From contig NZ_BONY01000035.1 of assembly GCF_016862955.1 (NCBI RefSeq), forward strand, positions 31,529 through 95,528: DNA of 64,000 bases, given 5' to 3'. Source of the DNA: Rhizocola hellebori (GTDB lineage: Bacteria; Actinomycetota; Actinomycetes; Mycobacteriales; Micromonosporaceae). This document shows positions 50,414-59,249 of the stretch, in pieces (within the stretch, counting starts at the first letter, position 1; each line of letters starts with the position of its first letter). Both the position numbers and the translations under genes were made by a program. The notes below the pieces were generated by a model. The model searched no databases. It saw only the letters and a list, made by a program, of their open reading frames with translations, and was not told the origin of the DNA.

Positions 50414-50981
50414 TGTGCCGCGGGCAGAGGTGACCGGAGGGATCGAGCGGCTGGCCGCACAGCGGGCAGGGGGGCCGGCCGGCGGCGATCACCCGCCGGG
50501 CGCGATCGATGAACTCACGCACCGCGGCCGGGGTCAGCCTGACCCGCAACCGGTCGAGATCGTCGGAGATGGTCGGCGTCTCGCTGCTGTCGTCGTCATC
50601 GGCGTCGTCGTCGGTCTCCGCATCGAACTCGGCGGTGTCGTCGGCGGCGATAGCCTCGATGATGACGGTGTTGTCCTCCACGTCGAAGGCCAGACCGAGG
50701 GTGCCGACGCGGAACTCCTCGTCGACCGGGCTGTCGAGCGGGTCGTTGTCCGGTGGAGCGCTGCTCGGGCCGGGCAGCTCCAGCGCGAAGCGTTGATGCG
50801 CCTCGGCCAGCAGCTCTTCGAGTTTCTCGGCGAGCAGGGTCACCTGAACCTTTTCGAGCACCACGCTGACCAGGCGGCCGCCCCCGCGCGCCTGCAGGTA
50901 GAACGTGCGCTCGCCGGGCGGACCCACCGTACCGGCCACGAACCGCTCCGGCGGCTCAAAAGCGAAGACCTGATGGGTCAT
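50394..50981 (-). CDS. DUF3090 family protein with C-terminal zinc ribbon
   Basis: 195 residues. MTHQVFAFEPPERFVAGTVG then PGERTFYLQARGGGRLVSVVLEK is the DUF3090 opening; an acidic Asp-rich stretch (about 130-145) follows; the end CPLCGQPLDPSGHLCPRH is a treble-clef-like Cys4/His zinc site. Function unknown; constant neighbour of mshC. Start at ATG 50981. Divergent from mshC with 54 bases between the starts. Confidence 0.85.
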   Translation of the reverse strand: MTHQVFAFEPPERFVAGTVGPPGERTFYLQARGGGRLVSVVLEKVQVTLLAEKLEELLAEAHQRFALELPGPSSAPPDNDPLDSPVDEEFRVGTLGLAFDVEDNTVIIEAIAADDTAEFDAETDDDADDDDSSETPTISDDLDRLRVRLTPAAVREFIDRARRVIAAGRPPCPLCGQPLDPSGHLCPRHNGYHRR

Positions 50982-51035
50982 GCTTAGAACCCTAGCGGTA
51001 GCGGCGCTCATCCGTGTAATGGCTACGCTTGCGGG

Positions 51036-52325
51036 ATGGATTCGTGGTCCGCTCCCTCCGGCATCGGCGACGATGCCCCTCGCCTGCCAGGCGCTGCTGT
51101 CCCTGTCCGCCTGTACGACTCCGCTCGTCAGGGCGCCTTCGCGACCTCCCCGGGCGGGCGCGCCACGATGTACGTCTGCGGCATCACCCCCTACGACGCG
51201 GCCCATCTCGGCCACGCCGCCACCATGATCACTTTTGATCTGGTGAACCGCCTGTGGCGCGACGCAGGCCACGAAGTTGCCTATGTCCAGAACGTCACCG
51301 ACATCGACGATCCGTTGCTTGAGCGCGCCGAGCGCGACGGCGAGGACTGGAAAGTGCTCGCCATGCGGGAGACCGCGCTGTTCCGTGAGGACATGGAGGC
51401 GCTTCGCATCATCCCGCCGGAGCACTACATCGGCGCGGTCGAGTCGATCCCGGTCATCGCGGAGAAGGTGGTCGAGCTGCTGGAGCGGGGCGCCGCCTAC
51501 CGGCTGACCGATGGCACAGGCGACGTCTACTTCGACATCACTGCCGCGCCCAATTTCGGCTATGAGTCCAATCTCGACAGAGCCACCATGATCCAATTGT
51601 TCGGCGAGCGAGGCGGCGACCCCGACCGCGATGGCAAGCGGGACAGGCTGGATCCGTTGCTGTGGCGAGGAACCCGGGTCGGCGAGCCGGCCTGGGAGGG
51701 CGGCTCGCTCGGGCCTGGGCGGCCGGGCTGGCACATCGAGTGCACGGTGATTGCGCAGAGCCTGCTCGGCGCGACGATCGACGTCCAGGGCGGCGGCAAT
51801 GACCTGCTCTTCCCGCACCACGAGTGCTCGGCCGCGCACGGCGAGGTGCTCACCGGCAAGGCGCCCTTCGCCTCGCACTACGTGCACGCCGGGATGATCG
51901 GCCTCAACGGCGAGAAGATGAGCAAATCGCGGGGAAACCTGGTCTTCGCCTCCCGGCTGCGGGCCGACGGCGTCGACCCGATGGCGGTGCGCCTGGCGCT
52001 GATGGCCGACCATTACCGCGCCGACCGGGCATGGACAGACGAGCTCCTCAAGGTCGCCGAGCAGCGCCTTGCCCGGTGGCGTGCCGCCGCTAGCGCGCCG
52101 TGCGGCCCCTCCGGCACCGATCTGGTGGCGGGCGTACGCGAGAAGCTGGCCGACGACCTGGACACCCCGGGCGCGCTGGCCCTCATCGACAGCTGGGCCG
52201 ACGACGCGCTCACCTGGCTGGGCAACGATGCGGGCGCGGCCGCGCTGATGTCGTCCACAGTGGACCAGCTGCTGGGCGTCTGCCTGACCGCCCCAGCCCG
52301 CCGCGACCACCCCCTGACTCCCTAA
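51036..52325 (+). CDS. mshC: Cysteine--1-D-myo-inosityl 2-amino-2-deoxy-alpha-D-glucopyranoside ligase
   Basis: 429 residues; ATP-dependent ligation of cysteine to GlcN-Ins, third step of mycothiol synthesis. Close relative of cysteinyl-tRNA synthetase: [20 protein letters not shown] contains the zinc Cys and the HIGH-type motif (HLGH), ENVTDIDD-like [19 protein letters not shown] zinc Cys, DLLFPHHE zinc His, and MSKS in [13 protein letters not shown] at about 289-301. Shorter than CysS and lacks the anticodon domain, which distinguishes MshC. Its presence marks the organism as a mycothiol-producing actinobacterium. Divergent from DUF3090. Confidence 0.95.
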   Translation: MDSWSAPSGIGDDAPRLPGAAVPVRLYDSARQGAFATSPGGRATMYVCGITPYDAAHLGHAATMITFDLVNRLWRDAGHEVAYVQNVTDIDDPLLERAERDGEDWKVLAMRETALFREDMEALRIIPPEHYIGAVESIPVIAEKVVELLERGAAYRLTDGTGDVYFDITAAPNFGYESNLDRATMIQLFGERGGDPDRDGKRDRLDPLLWRGTRVGEPAWEGGSLGPGRPGWHIECTVIAQSLLGATIDVQGGGNDLLFPHHECSAAHGEVLTGKAPFASHYVHAGMIGLNGEKMSKSRGNLVFASRLRADGVDPMAVRLALMADHYRADRAWTDELLKVAEQRLARWRAAASAPCGPSGTDLVAGVREKLADDLDTPGALALIDSWADDALTWLGNDAGAAALMSSTVDQLLGVCLTAPARRDHPLTP

Positions 52326-52402
52326 CATCGCTTCCCGCAACCGGGCCGCACAGACCCGCGCGATGGTTCACGCTTGACCGCGAGGCCAGGGCGGGGCGAG
52401 GC

Positions 52403-52438
52403 GCGGGTCGCAGGGTGAGGGCGGGTCGCGGGGTGAGG
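52403..52438 (+). repeat. 18-bp direct tandem repeat
   Basis: GCGGGTCGCAGGGTGAGG (52403-52420) and GCGGGTCGCGGGGTGAGG (52421-52438) abut with one mismatch in the 118-base gap behind mshC. The gap is G-rich and contains no gene; the repeat may be slippage or protein-binding. Confidence 0.6.
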
Positions 52439-52443
52439 CGGGG

Positions 52444-52779
52444 CTAGGGGCGCAGGGATTTGGGGCGCGGGTGCGGGCGGGGATGCGTGGGCCGGGCTGC
52501 GGCGGAAGCGCTTGGGCCGGCGGTGGCACCACGCGGAGATTGGCGCGGTGGCGGGGCAGTGGTGCTCCTGCGGCCCGGGGCCGGGCGGCGGGCGAGCATC
52601 AGCAGGCGGGCGGCGAGGGCGAAGACGCCCAGGGCGAGCGCCGCCAGCAGCAGCGGGCCGGTGCCGGTCACCCCGTCGATGAGGCCGATGAGGAGCACGG
52701 CCGCCAGGCTGACTCCCACCACGAGGAAGACTGCGGCTGCGATCAGGGCGACCTGTGCCTGAGGGCTACGACGGGCCAT
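52444..52779 (-). CDS. Small two-TM protein with basic/Pro-rich tail
   Basis: 111 residues from ATG 52779 (MARRSPQAQVALIAAAVFLV). Two membrane helices (about 10-33 and 39-60), then a C-terminal tail of Arg/Pro/Ala/Thr, very GC-rich in DNA and probably disordered. No known family. Located downstream of the GntR regulator gene on the same strand with a 62-base gap. Function unknown. Confidence 0.6.
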   Translation of the reverse strand: MARRSPQAQVALIAAAVFLVVGVSLAAVLLIGLIDGVTGTGPLLLAALALGVFALAARLLMLARRPAPGRRSTTAPPPRQSPRGATAGPSASAAARPTHPRPHPRPKSLRP

Positions 52780-52841
52780 AGTCACATCCTTGCTGGCGGA
52801 TCGGCTGGAAGCGGTGCGAAAACGTGTCTTGGATCCGACAT

Positions 52842-53645
52842 TCACTCCAGAAACACCCCAGGATCGGTGTCCGGACGCGGCTCCGGGACCTTGTACTCCT
52901 CGACGAGTGTCGTCATTGGACCGGGCCAGGTGGCCTGGGCGGCCTCGATCGGCCGATGGTCCTCGTCGTAGGCCACATGCAGCAGGTGCAGCACGGGGGT
53001 GTCGGGCCGGATCTGGAGCAGCTCGGCCTCCTCGCGGGTGGGCAGGCGCGCGCTCAGCGTGTCGGTGGCGGTGATGTAGCGGCGTCCGGTGGCCTCCTCG
53101 ACCTCCTGGTAAAGGGGACGCCCAAAGGACTCGAACCTTTCCAGTGAGGTTCCGCCGGCGTCCTTGGGCAGCAGCCACGACGCGCCCATCTCGACGGCGG
53201 CGTCCTGCGTGCGCACCAGGTAGCGGCGCACCAGAAGCTCGGTGGAGTCGGAGATGCCGAAGATGTCGGCCACCTCCGCGGGCGGCAGCGCCCGGCCCAC
53301 CTCGGTGAGGTGCTGGCGGTAGCGGGCGGCGAGGTCGGCGTGGTAGCCGCGGTGGGCGCCATAACGGCCGCGGGAGAGCCGGTTGAGCCGGCGGCGGGTG
53401 CCGCGGACGTAGGTGCCTGAGCCGGGTTTGGTGATGAGCAGGCCTTCGATGCGCAGCTGATCGACTGTGCGCTGGATGGTCTGCTTGGCCACGCCGAACA
53501 TGGCGGCCATGGCCGGGATCGAGGGGAGTTGCTCCCCGGCGGCCCAGTCGCCGCGGCGGATTTTCCCGCGGAGCACGGCGGCGATCTGCCGGTGCGGGTG
53601 CTCGGTGGCGCCCGGATTGACAAAGCCCATGCCAGTCTCGGTCAT
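52842..53645 (-). CDS. GntR-family regulator with UTRA domain
   Basis: 267 residues. Winged HTH at ~18-82 (HRQIAAVLRGKIRRGDWAAG, QTIQRTVDQLRIEGLL, GSGTYVRG), then a UTRA ligand domain (~105-255, VGRALPPAEVADIFGI, RPLYQEVEEATGRRYI). UTRA-type GntR proteins sense small molecules such as sugar phosphates or histidine/urocanate. A palindrome GTCCTAGGAC is 38 bases upstream of the start and may be its operator. ATG 53645 is the first start; ATG 53630 is an alternative. Confidence 0.85.
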   Translation of the reverse strand: MTETGMGFVNPGATEHPHRQIAAVLRGKIRRGDWAAGEQLPSIPAMAAMFGVAKQTIQRTVDQLRIEGLLITKPGSGTYVRGTRRRLNRLSRGRYGAHRGYHADLAARYRQHLTEVGRALPPAEVADIFGISDSTELLVRRYLVRTQDAAVEMGASWLLPKDAGGTSLERFESFGRPLYQEVEEATGRRYITATDTLSARLPTREEAELLQIRPDTPVLHLLHVAYDEDHRPIEAAQATWPGPMTTLVEEYKVPEPRPDTDPGVFLE

Positions 53646-53683
53646 GATGTGTATCTTGCCGTACCTATGTCCGAATACCTAGC

Positions 53684-53693
53684 GTCCTAGGAC
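53684..53693. promoter_or_regulatory. Palindrome GTCCTAGGAC upstream of the GntR gene
   Basis: A perfect 10-bp inverted repeat, 39 bases before the GntR start and 30 bases after the PAC2 stop, with a partly repeated ACCTA/TAGG motif alongside. Fits a GntR-type operator for autoregulation; not tested. Confidence 0.4.
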
Positions 53694-53723
53694 AACTTAG
53701 CGACCGTGTCGCTGAGCCACGGA

Positions 53724-54569
53724 TCAGTGAGTGGAGCCGCCCCGGCGGCGCAGGTACTTCTCGAACGCGGTGGCGATCTCGTCGCCGGTGGGTGGCTGGA
53801 CCGCGTCGCCGGCGCGTTCTTCCAGCTCGCGCAGGTACTCGGCCAGCTCCGCGTCTTGCGAGGCGGCGGTTTTGACCCGTTCCTCCCAGGCGGCCGATTC
53901 CTCGGCGAGGTCGGCCACCGGGACGGGCAGGTCGAGCACTTCCTCGATGCGGTGCAGCAGGGCCAGCGTCGCCTTTGGACACGGCGGATTGTTGGCGTAA
54001 TGCGGCACATGCACCCAGAACGACATGGCATCGAGCTCGGCGCGGCGGGCCGCGTCGTGCAACACGCCCACGATGCCGGTCGGACCCTCGTACCGCGTAG
54101 GAGTGATCTGAAGATCTTCCTCACCAGGCTTGGTGACGCTGCCGCTGATCGGCAGCGGCCGGTTGTAGGGAACGTCGGCGAGCAGGGCGCCCAGCAGCAC
54201 GATGCGGGTCACGCCCAGGCTGTGGCAGACCTCCAGCACGGTCTCGCAGAAGGTGCGCCAGCGCATGCTGGGCTCGGTGCCGCGGATGAGCACGACGTCA
54301 TGCTTGGCCCCGGGCGGGGTGGCGGAAAGGACGGTGGCGCCGGGCCATTCCACCCGCCTGGTGTCCCCATCGACCAGGGTGATCTGAGGCCGGTTGACCT
54401 GGAAGTCGTAGAACTCCTCGGGATCGATCGTGGTGATCTCGCGGGCGTCCCAGAGCTGCTCCAGATGTTCGATGGCGGAGGTGGACGCGTCAGCGGCGTC
54501 GTTCCATCCCTCGAAGGCGGCGATGGCCACGGGTGATCGCAAGGTGGGTAGCCCGTCGAACTCGGTCAC
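53724..54569 (-). CDS. PAC2 family protein
   Basis: 281 residues; GTG start at 54569 (MTEFDGLPTLRSPVAIAAFE). PAC2 fold with GWNDAADASTSAIEHL, EFYDFQVNRPQI, the LVLGALLADVPYNRPLPISG block and WVHVPHYANNPPCPKATLAL. Eukaryotic PAC2 is a proteasome assembly chaperone; in actinobacteria the protein is a conserved near-neighbour of mshC and proteasome-related genes with no proven role. Its C-terminal ~50 residues are helical and charged. It is divergent from metH (115-base gap). Confidence 0.88.
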   Translation of the reverse strand: MTEFDGLPTLRSPVAIAAFEGWNDAADASTSAIEHLEQLWDAREITTIDPEEFYDFQVNRPQITLVDGDTRRVEWPGATVLSATPPGAKHDVVLIRGTEPSMRWRTFCETVLEVCHSLGVTRIVLLGALLADVPYNRPLPISGSVTKPGEEDLQITPTRYEGPTGIVGVLHDAARRAELDAMSFWVHVPHYANNPPCPKATLALLHRIEEVLDLPVPVADLAEESAAWEERVKTAASQDAELAEYLRELEERAGDAVQPPTGDEIATAFEKYLRRRGGSTH

Positions 54570-54684
54570 ACCCCCACCCTACGGTCTCTGCCGCAGATCG
54601 AGGCCGTGGGCGCTTAGTGGCGCTCCTGTGCCGCGGAGCACACTGCACGTGAGGTGGACGGCCGCACCGACTAGCCTAGGGCGG

Positions 54685-57600
54685 GTGACGAACCTGGACT
54701 TCCGCAGCATGCTCTCCGACCGCGTCCTCATTGCCGATGGCGCCATGGGCACGATGCTTCAGGCCGCCGACCCCACGCTGGACGACTTCGACGGTTACGA
54801 GGGCTGCAACGAGATCCTCAACGTCACCCGGCCGGACATCGTGCGCGGTGTTCACGATGCCTACTTCGCGGCCGGCAGCGATTGCGTCGAAACAAACACG
54901 TTCGGCGCGAACTTGGCCAACCTCGGCGAATACGACATCCCCGAGCGCATCTTCGAGCTTTCCGAGGCCGGGGCCCGGCTGGCCCGCGAGTCCGCCGATC
55001 GATGGAGCACGCCTGAGCGGCCGCGGTTCGTGCTGGGCAGCGTGGGCCCGGGCACCAAGCTGCCGACCCTCGGCCACGTCGAGTACGCGACCCTGCGCGA
55101 CGCCTACGCGGAGAACGCGGCGGGTCTGATTTCCGGCGGCGCGGACGCGATCATCGTGGAAACGAGCCAGGACCTGCTGCAGACCAAGGCGTCGGTGATC
55201 GGCGCGAAGCGGGCCATGGCCCGGCTGGGCATCGAGGTGCCGCTGATCTGCCAGGTGACCGTGGAGACGACCGGCACGATGCTGCTCGGCAGCGAGATCG
55301 GCGCGGCGCTGACCGCGCTTGAGCCGCTTGGTGTGGATCTGATCGGCTTGAACTGTGCCACCGGTCCCGCCGAAATGACCGAGCATCTGCGCTACCTTTC
55401 CCAGTTCGCCAAGGTCCCGGTGTCGGTGATGCCCAACGCGGGCCTGCCGCAGCTGACCGCGAACGGCGCCTTCTACCCGCTCAGCCCGGCCGAGCTGGCC
55501 GAGTCACTCAAGCGTTTCGTCGACGAATACGGCATCGCCCTGGTCGGCGGCTGTTGCGGCACCACCCCCGAGCACATCGAGCATGTGGTGCGGGCGCTCA
55601 ACGGCCAGGCCGCCCCGGCGCGCAACTACCAGATCGAGCCCGGCGTCTCCTCGCTGTACCACCACGTGCCCTTCGCCCAGGACGCCAGCGTGCTGATGAT
55701 CGGCGAGCGGACGAATGCCAACGGCTCCAAGGCTTTCCGCGACGCGATGCTCGCCGAGGACTACACGAAGTGCATCGAGATCGCGCGGGAGCAGGCCCGT
55801 GACGGCTCGCACCTGCTCGACCTGTGCATCGACTACGTGGGCCGCGATGGCGGGGCCGACATGGCCAACCTCGCCGGCCGCTTCGCGACCGCCTCGACCC
55901 TGCCGGTGATGCTCGACTCGACCGAGCCCAACGTGATCCAGGCCGGTCTGGAGAAGCTCGGCGGCCGTTGCATCGTGAACTCGGTGAACTTCGAGGACGG
56001 CGATGGTCCCGACTCCCGCTACGCGCGGATGATGCCGCTGGTCAAGGAGCACGGCGCGGCCGTGGTCGCGCTGACCATCGACGAGGAGGGCCAGGCCCGC
56101 ACGGCCGAGTGGAAGGTGCGCGTCGCGTCCCGGCTCATCGAGGACCTCACCGGCCGGTGGGGTCTGCGTGTGCAGGACATCCTCGTCGACGCGCTGACCT
56201 TCCCGATCTCCACCGGGCAGGAGGAGACCCGCCGCGACGGGATCGAGACCATCGAGGCGATCCGCCAGATCGCCGCGCTTTACCCGGGCGTCAACTTCAC
56301 CCTGGGCATCTCCAATGTTTCCTTCGGCCTGAACCCGGCCTCGCGTCAGGTGCTCAACTCGGTCTTCCTGCACGAGTGCCAGCAGGCCGGGCTGACGAGC
56401 GCGATCGTGCACGCCAGCAAGATCCTGCCGATGAACCGGATTCCGGAGGAGCAGCGCGAGGTCGCCCTCGACATGGTCTACGACCGCCGTCGCTTCGATG
56501 AGGCCGGCAACTGCGTCTACGACCCGCTGCAGAAGTTCATCGACATGTTCCAGGGCGTTGACGCCGCCTCGGCGCGGGCTTCGCGTGCCGAGGAGCTGAT
56601 GCTGCTTCCGCTCGACGAGCGGCTGCAGCGGCGCATCGTCGACGGCGAGCGCAACGGCCTGGAGGCCGACCTGGCCGAGGCGCTGCAGTCCCGCTCCGCG
56701 CTGGCCATCATCAACGACACGCTGCTCGAAGGGATGAAAACGGTCGGCGATCTCTTCGGTTCCGGCCAGATGCAGCTGCCGTTCGTGCTTCAATCCGCCG
56801 AGGTCATGAAGCTGGCCGTGGCGCACCTCGAGCCGTACATGGAAAAGGCCGACACGGTCGGCAAGGGGACGATCGTGCTGGCCACGGTCAAGGGCGATGT
56901 GCACGACATCGGCAAGAACCTGGTGGACATCATCCTGTCCAACAATGGCTACACGGTCGTCAACATCGGCATCAAGCAGCCCATCAACGCCATCCTCGAC
57001 GCGGCCGAGCAGCACGCCGCCGACGTCATCGGCATGTCCGGGCTGCTGGTCAAGAGCACGGTAATCATGAAGGAAAACCTGGCCGAGATGATGGCGCGCG
57101 GCATGCACGGCCGGTTCCCGGTGCTGCTGGGCGGCGCGGCGCTGACTCGCTCCTATGTGGAGGACGATCTTCGCGATCTGTTCAACGGTGGCGAGGTGCA
57201 CTACGCGCGGGACGCCTTCGAGGGCCTGTCGCTGATGGACCGGGTGATGGCGGCCAAGAAGGGCGGCGTGTCCATCGAAGACCCGGCCCGGGCGGCCCAG
57301 CTCGCCGAGCGCAAGGCGCGCCGGGAAAGGCAGCGGGCCATGGTTTCCGATGCTCTCCCGCCGCTCGACGACGACTCGGTGCGCTCGGACGTGGCGGTTG
57401 AGGTTCCTATTCCGGTGGCGCCATTCTTTGGTACCCGCGTGGTAAAAGGAATTCCGCTGGCCGACTATGCGTCGATGCTTGACGAGCGCGCGCTGTTCCT
57501 GGGCCAGTGGGGTTTGCGCGGCTCGCGCGGAGGCAGCGGCCCGTCCTACGAGGAGCTGGTGGAAGCCGAGGGCACCCCTCGCCTTCGCTACTGGCTGGAT

Positions 57601-58221
57601 CGTTTCGCCACCGAGAAGCTGCTCGAAGCGGCCGTCGTCTACGGCTACTTCCCGGCCTACTCGGAGGGCAACGACGTCGTCGTGCTCGACGAGAACGGCC
57701 ATTCCGAGCGGGCCCGTTTCACCTTCCCGCGCCAGCGTTCCGAGCGCCGCCTCTGCCTGGCCGACTTCTTCAGACCCAAGGGTGAGCAGCTCGATGTCAT
57801 CGCGCTGCAGATCGTCACGGTCGGCCACCCGATCAGCGAGTTCGCCGCGAAACTGTTCGCCGGCAACAACTATCGCGACTATCTCGAGGTGCACGGCCTG
57901 TCGGTGCAGCTGACCGAGGCGCTCGCCGAGCACTGGCACCGCCGCGTGCGCTCAGAGCTGGTGCTGCCCAACGGTTCCCCGGTCTCCGCCGAGGACCCGG
58001 CCGACCTGGCCGGCGTCCTGCGCACCGAATACCGCGGCTGCCGCTACTCCTTCGGCTACCCGGCCTGCCCGGAGCTGGAGGACCGGGCGAAGGTCATGTC
58101 GCTTTTGGACGGTCAGCGGATCGGCGTGGAGCTGTCCGAGGAGTTCCAGCTGCACCCGGAACAGGCCACCGACGCGATCGTGGTGCACCACCCGGAGGCC
58201 TCGTACTTCAATGCCAAGTAG
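54685..58221 (+). CDS. metH: Cobalamin-dependent methionine synthase
   Basis: 1178 residues from GTG 54685. Homocysteine domain (~1-320) with the zinc Cys ligands in NCATG (about 223) and GGCCGTTP (about 287-290); pterin/5-methyl-THF domain (~340-620); helical cap and B12-binding domain (~650-890) with GDVHDIGKN (about 736-744, His is the cobalt ligand) and GMSGLLVKST; reactivation (AdoMet-binding) domain (~900-1178) with the family residues RYSFGYPACPELE near the end. Transfers methyl from 5-methyl-THF through cobalamin to homocysteine. The downstream HAD gene overlaps by 11 bases. No cobalamin riboswitch is visible in the 115 bases ahead. Confidence 0.96.
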   Translation: MTNLDFRSMLSDRVLIADGAMGTMLQAADPTLDDFDGYEGCNEILNVTRPDIVRGVHDAYFAAGSDCVETNTFGANLANLGEYDIPERIFELSEAGARLARESADRWSTPERPRFVLGSVGPGTKLPTLGHVEYATLRDAYAENAAGLISGGADAIIVETSQDLLQTKASVIGAKRAMARLGIEVPLICQVTVETTGTMLLGSEIGAALTALEPLGVDLIGLNCATGPAEMTEHLRYLSQFAKVPVSVMPNAGLPQLTANGAFYPLSPAELAESLKRFVDEYGIALVGGCCGTTPEHIEHVVRALNGQAAPARNYQIEPGVSSLYHHVPFAQDASVLMIGERTNANGSKAFRDAMLAEDYTKCIEIAREQARDGSHLLDLCIDYVGRDGGADMANLAGRFATASTLPVMLDSTEPNVIQAGLEKLGGRCIVNSVNFEDGDGPDSRYARMMPLVKEHGAAVVALTIDEEGQARTAEWKVRVASRLIEDLTGRWGLRVQDILVDALTFPISTGQEETRRDGIETIEAIRQIAALYPGVNFTLGISNVSFGLNPASRQVLNSVFLHECQQAGLTSAIVHASKILPMNRIPEEQREVALDMVYDRRRFDEAGNCVYDPLQKFIDMFQGVDAASARASRAEELMLLPLDERLQRRIVDGERNGLEADLAEALQSRSALAIINDTLLEGMKTVGDLFGSGQMQLPFVLQSAEVMKLAVAHLEPYMEKADTVGKGTIVLATVKGDVHDIGKNLVDIILSNNGYTVVNIGIKQPINAILDAAEQHAADVIGMSGLLVKSTVIMKENLAEMMARGMHGRFPVLLGGAALTRSYVEDDLRDLFNGGEVHYARDAFEGLSLMDRVMAAKKGGVSIEDPARAAQLAERKARRERQRAMVSDALPPLDDDSVRSDVAVEVPIPVAPFFGTRVVKGIPLADYASMLDERALFLGQWGLRGSRGGSGPSYEELVEAEGTPRLRYWLDRFATEKLLEAAVVYGYFPAYSEGNDVVVLDENGHSERARFTFPRQRSERRLCLADFFRPKGEQLDVIALQIVTVGHPISEFAAKLFAGNNYRDYLEVHGLSVQLTEALAEHWHRRVRSELVLPNGSPVSAEDPADLAGVLRTEYRGCRYSFGYPACPELEDRAKVMSLLDGQRIGVELSEEFQLHPEQATDAIVVHHPEASYFNAK

Positions 58222-58885
58222 CGCGATACCCAAAGCCGTCCTGTTCGACATGGACGGCACCCTGTTCGACAGCGAAAAGCTTTGGGACGTAGCCATTTTC
58301 GAGCTGGCCGAGACCTACGGCGCGGCCGTGCCCGACGAGACCCGCAGCGCCATGGTCGGCACCGCGATGTCCTCGTCGATGGTGCTGCTGCACGAGGGTA
58401 TCGGGCAGCCGTGGCGAGACCCGGTCTTCAGCTCGGATTGGATCCACGAGCGTGTGGCGCAGCTTTTCGCCACCTCGCTGGTGTGGCGTCCGGGCGCGCG
58501 GGAGCTGCTGACCGAGGTGAAGGCGGCCGGGGTGGCCACCGCATTGGTGACCGCCACCGAGCGCCGGCTGGTCGAGATAGCCATGTCGTGGGCCGGGCCG
58601 GGCAACTTCGATGTGCTCGTCTGCGGTGACGAGGTGGACAACACCAAACCCCATCCCGAGCCCTACCTGATGGCGGCCAAGCTGTTGGGCGTCGACATCG
58701 CCGACTGTGTCGCCATTGAGGACTCGCCGACCGGCGTCGCCAGCGCCTCGGCCGCGGGCGCCCGGGTTCTGGCCATCCCGCACCATGTCCCGCTCACCGA
58801 AGGCCCGCGCGTCACGCTGCGCGACACCCTCAGTGGCGTCACCCTGGCTGACCTGGCTGCGCTGGCTGGTAGCACGGTGTCATGA
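58211..58885 (+). CDS. HAD-family phosphatase (subfamily IA)
   Basis: 224 residues, ATG 58211 inside the end of metH. HAD motif I FDMDGTLFDSE, helical cap, motif II ALVTATERR, motif III NTKPHPEPYL and motif IV VAIEDSPTGVASA. beta-phosphoglucomutase/phosphoglycolate-phosphatase-like; substrate not deducible. Likely cotranslated with metH. The 3' end overlaps a convergent gene by 47 bases. Confidence 0.88.
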   Translation: MPSSAIPKAVLFDMDGTLFDSEKLWDVAIFELAETYGAAVPDETRSAMVGTAMSSSMVLLHEGIGQPWRDPVFSSDWIHERVAQLFATSLVWRPGARELLTEVKAAGVATALVTATERRLVEIAMSWAGPGNFDVLVCGDEVDNTKPHPEPYLMAAKLLGVDIADCVAIEDSPTGVASASAAGARVLAIPHHVPLTEGPRVTLRDTLSGVTLADLAALAGSTVS

Positions 58886-59249
58886 CCACCACGGCGAGCG
58901 CGGTGGGCGGCATCGTGCTTTCCACGATCACCTCGACCTGATCACTCGGGTTCTCCGCGATGATCACGCCTTCGACCTCGTTGAACATCTGGAACCGCTT
59001 GATCTGGTAACCCTCGGCTTCCCACATCTCGCGCAGCCGCTCCAACGTGCCGGGGTGCTCGGCGGCGGGCAGCGGCATCTGCCAGTTGCCCTGAACGTAG
59101 AACCGGCCGTCGCCGGCGGGCTCGCCGCGGCTGTTCTCGCACGGCGCCGGGCTGACCCGCGTCTCGGACTCCGCCGCATCGCCGCCGATCACCGCGGCCA
59201 CGGCTTCGGCGTAGGCGCGGGCATATTCGCCGGCCTCATCTTCGGTCAT
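58839..59249 (-). CDS. Small protein of the type-VII-like operon
   Basis: 136 residues from ATG 59249 (MTEDEAGEYARAYAEAVAAV), overlapping the stop of the hydrolase gene as ATGA. No signal peptide; C-terminal half strand-rich (GVIIAENPSDQVEVIVESTM). It looks like a small cytosolic or secreted partner (immunity-like or chaperone-like position) of the preceding WXG-hydrolase fusion, but no family is recognised. Last gene of the three-gene operon and convergent with the HAD gene (47-base overlap). Confidence 0.65.
   Translation of the reverse strand: MTEDEAGEYARAYAEAVAAVIGGDAAESETRVSPAPCENSRGEPAGDGRFYVQGNWQMPLPAAEHPGTLERLREMWEAEGYQIKRFQMFNEVEGVIIAENPSDQVEVIVESTMPPTALAVVVMTPCYQPAQPGQPG

Noticed and set aside
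55504..57939. A long minus-strand open frame (811 codons) across metH
   Set aside because: Antisense shadow in the third-position-GC frame; Asp/Val/Gly/Leu/Gln-heavy composition, no domain, and metH fully explains the region.
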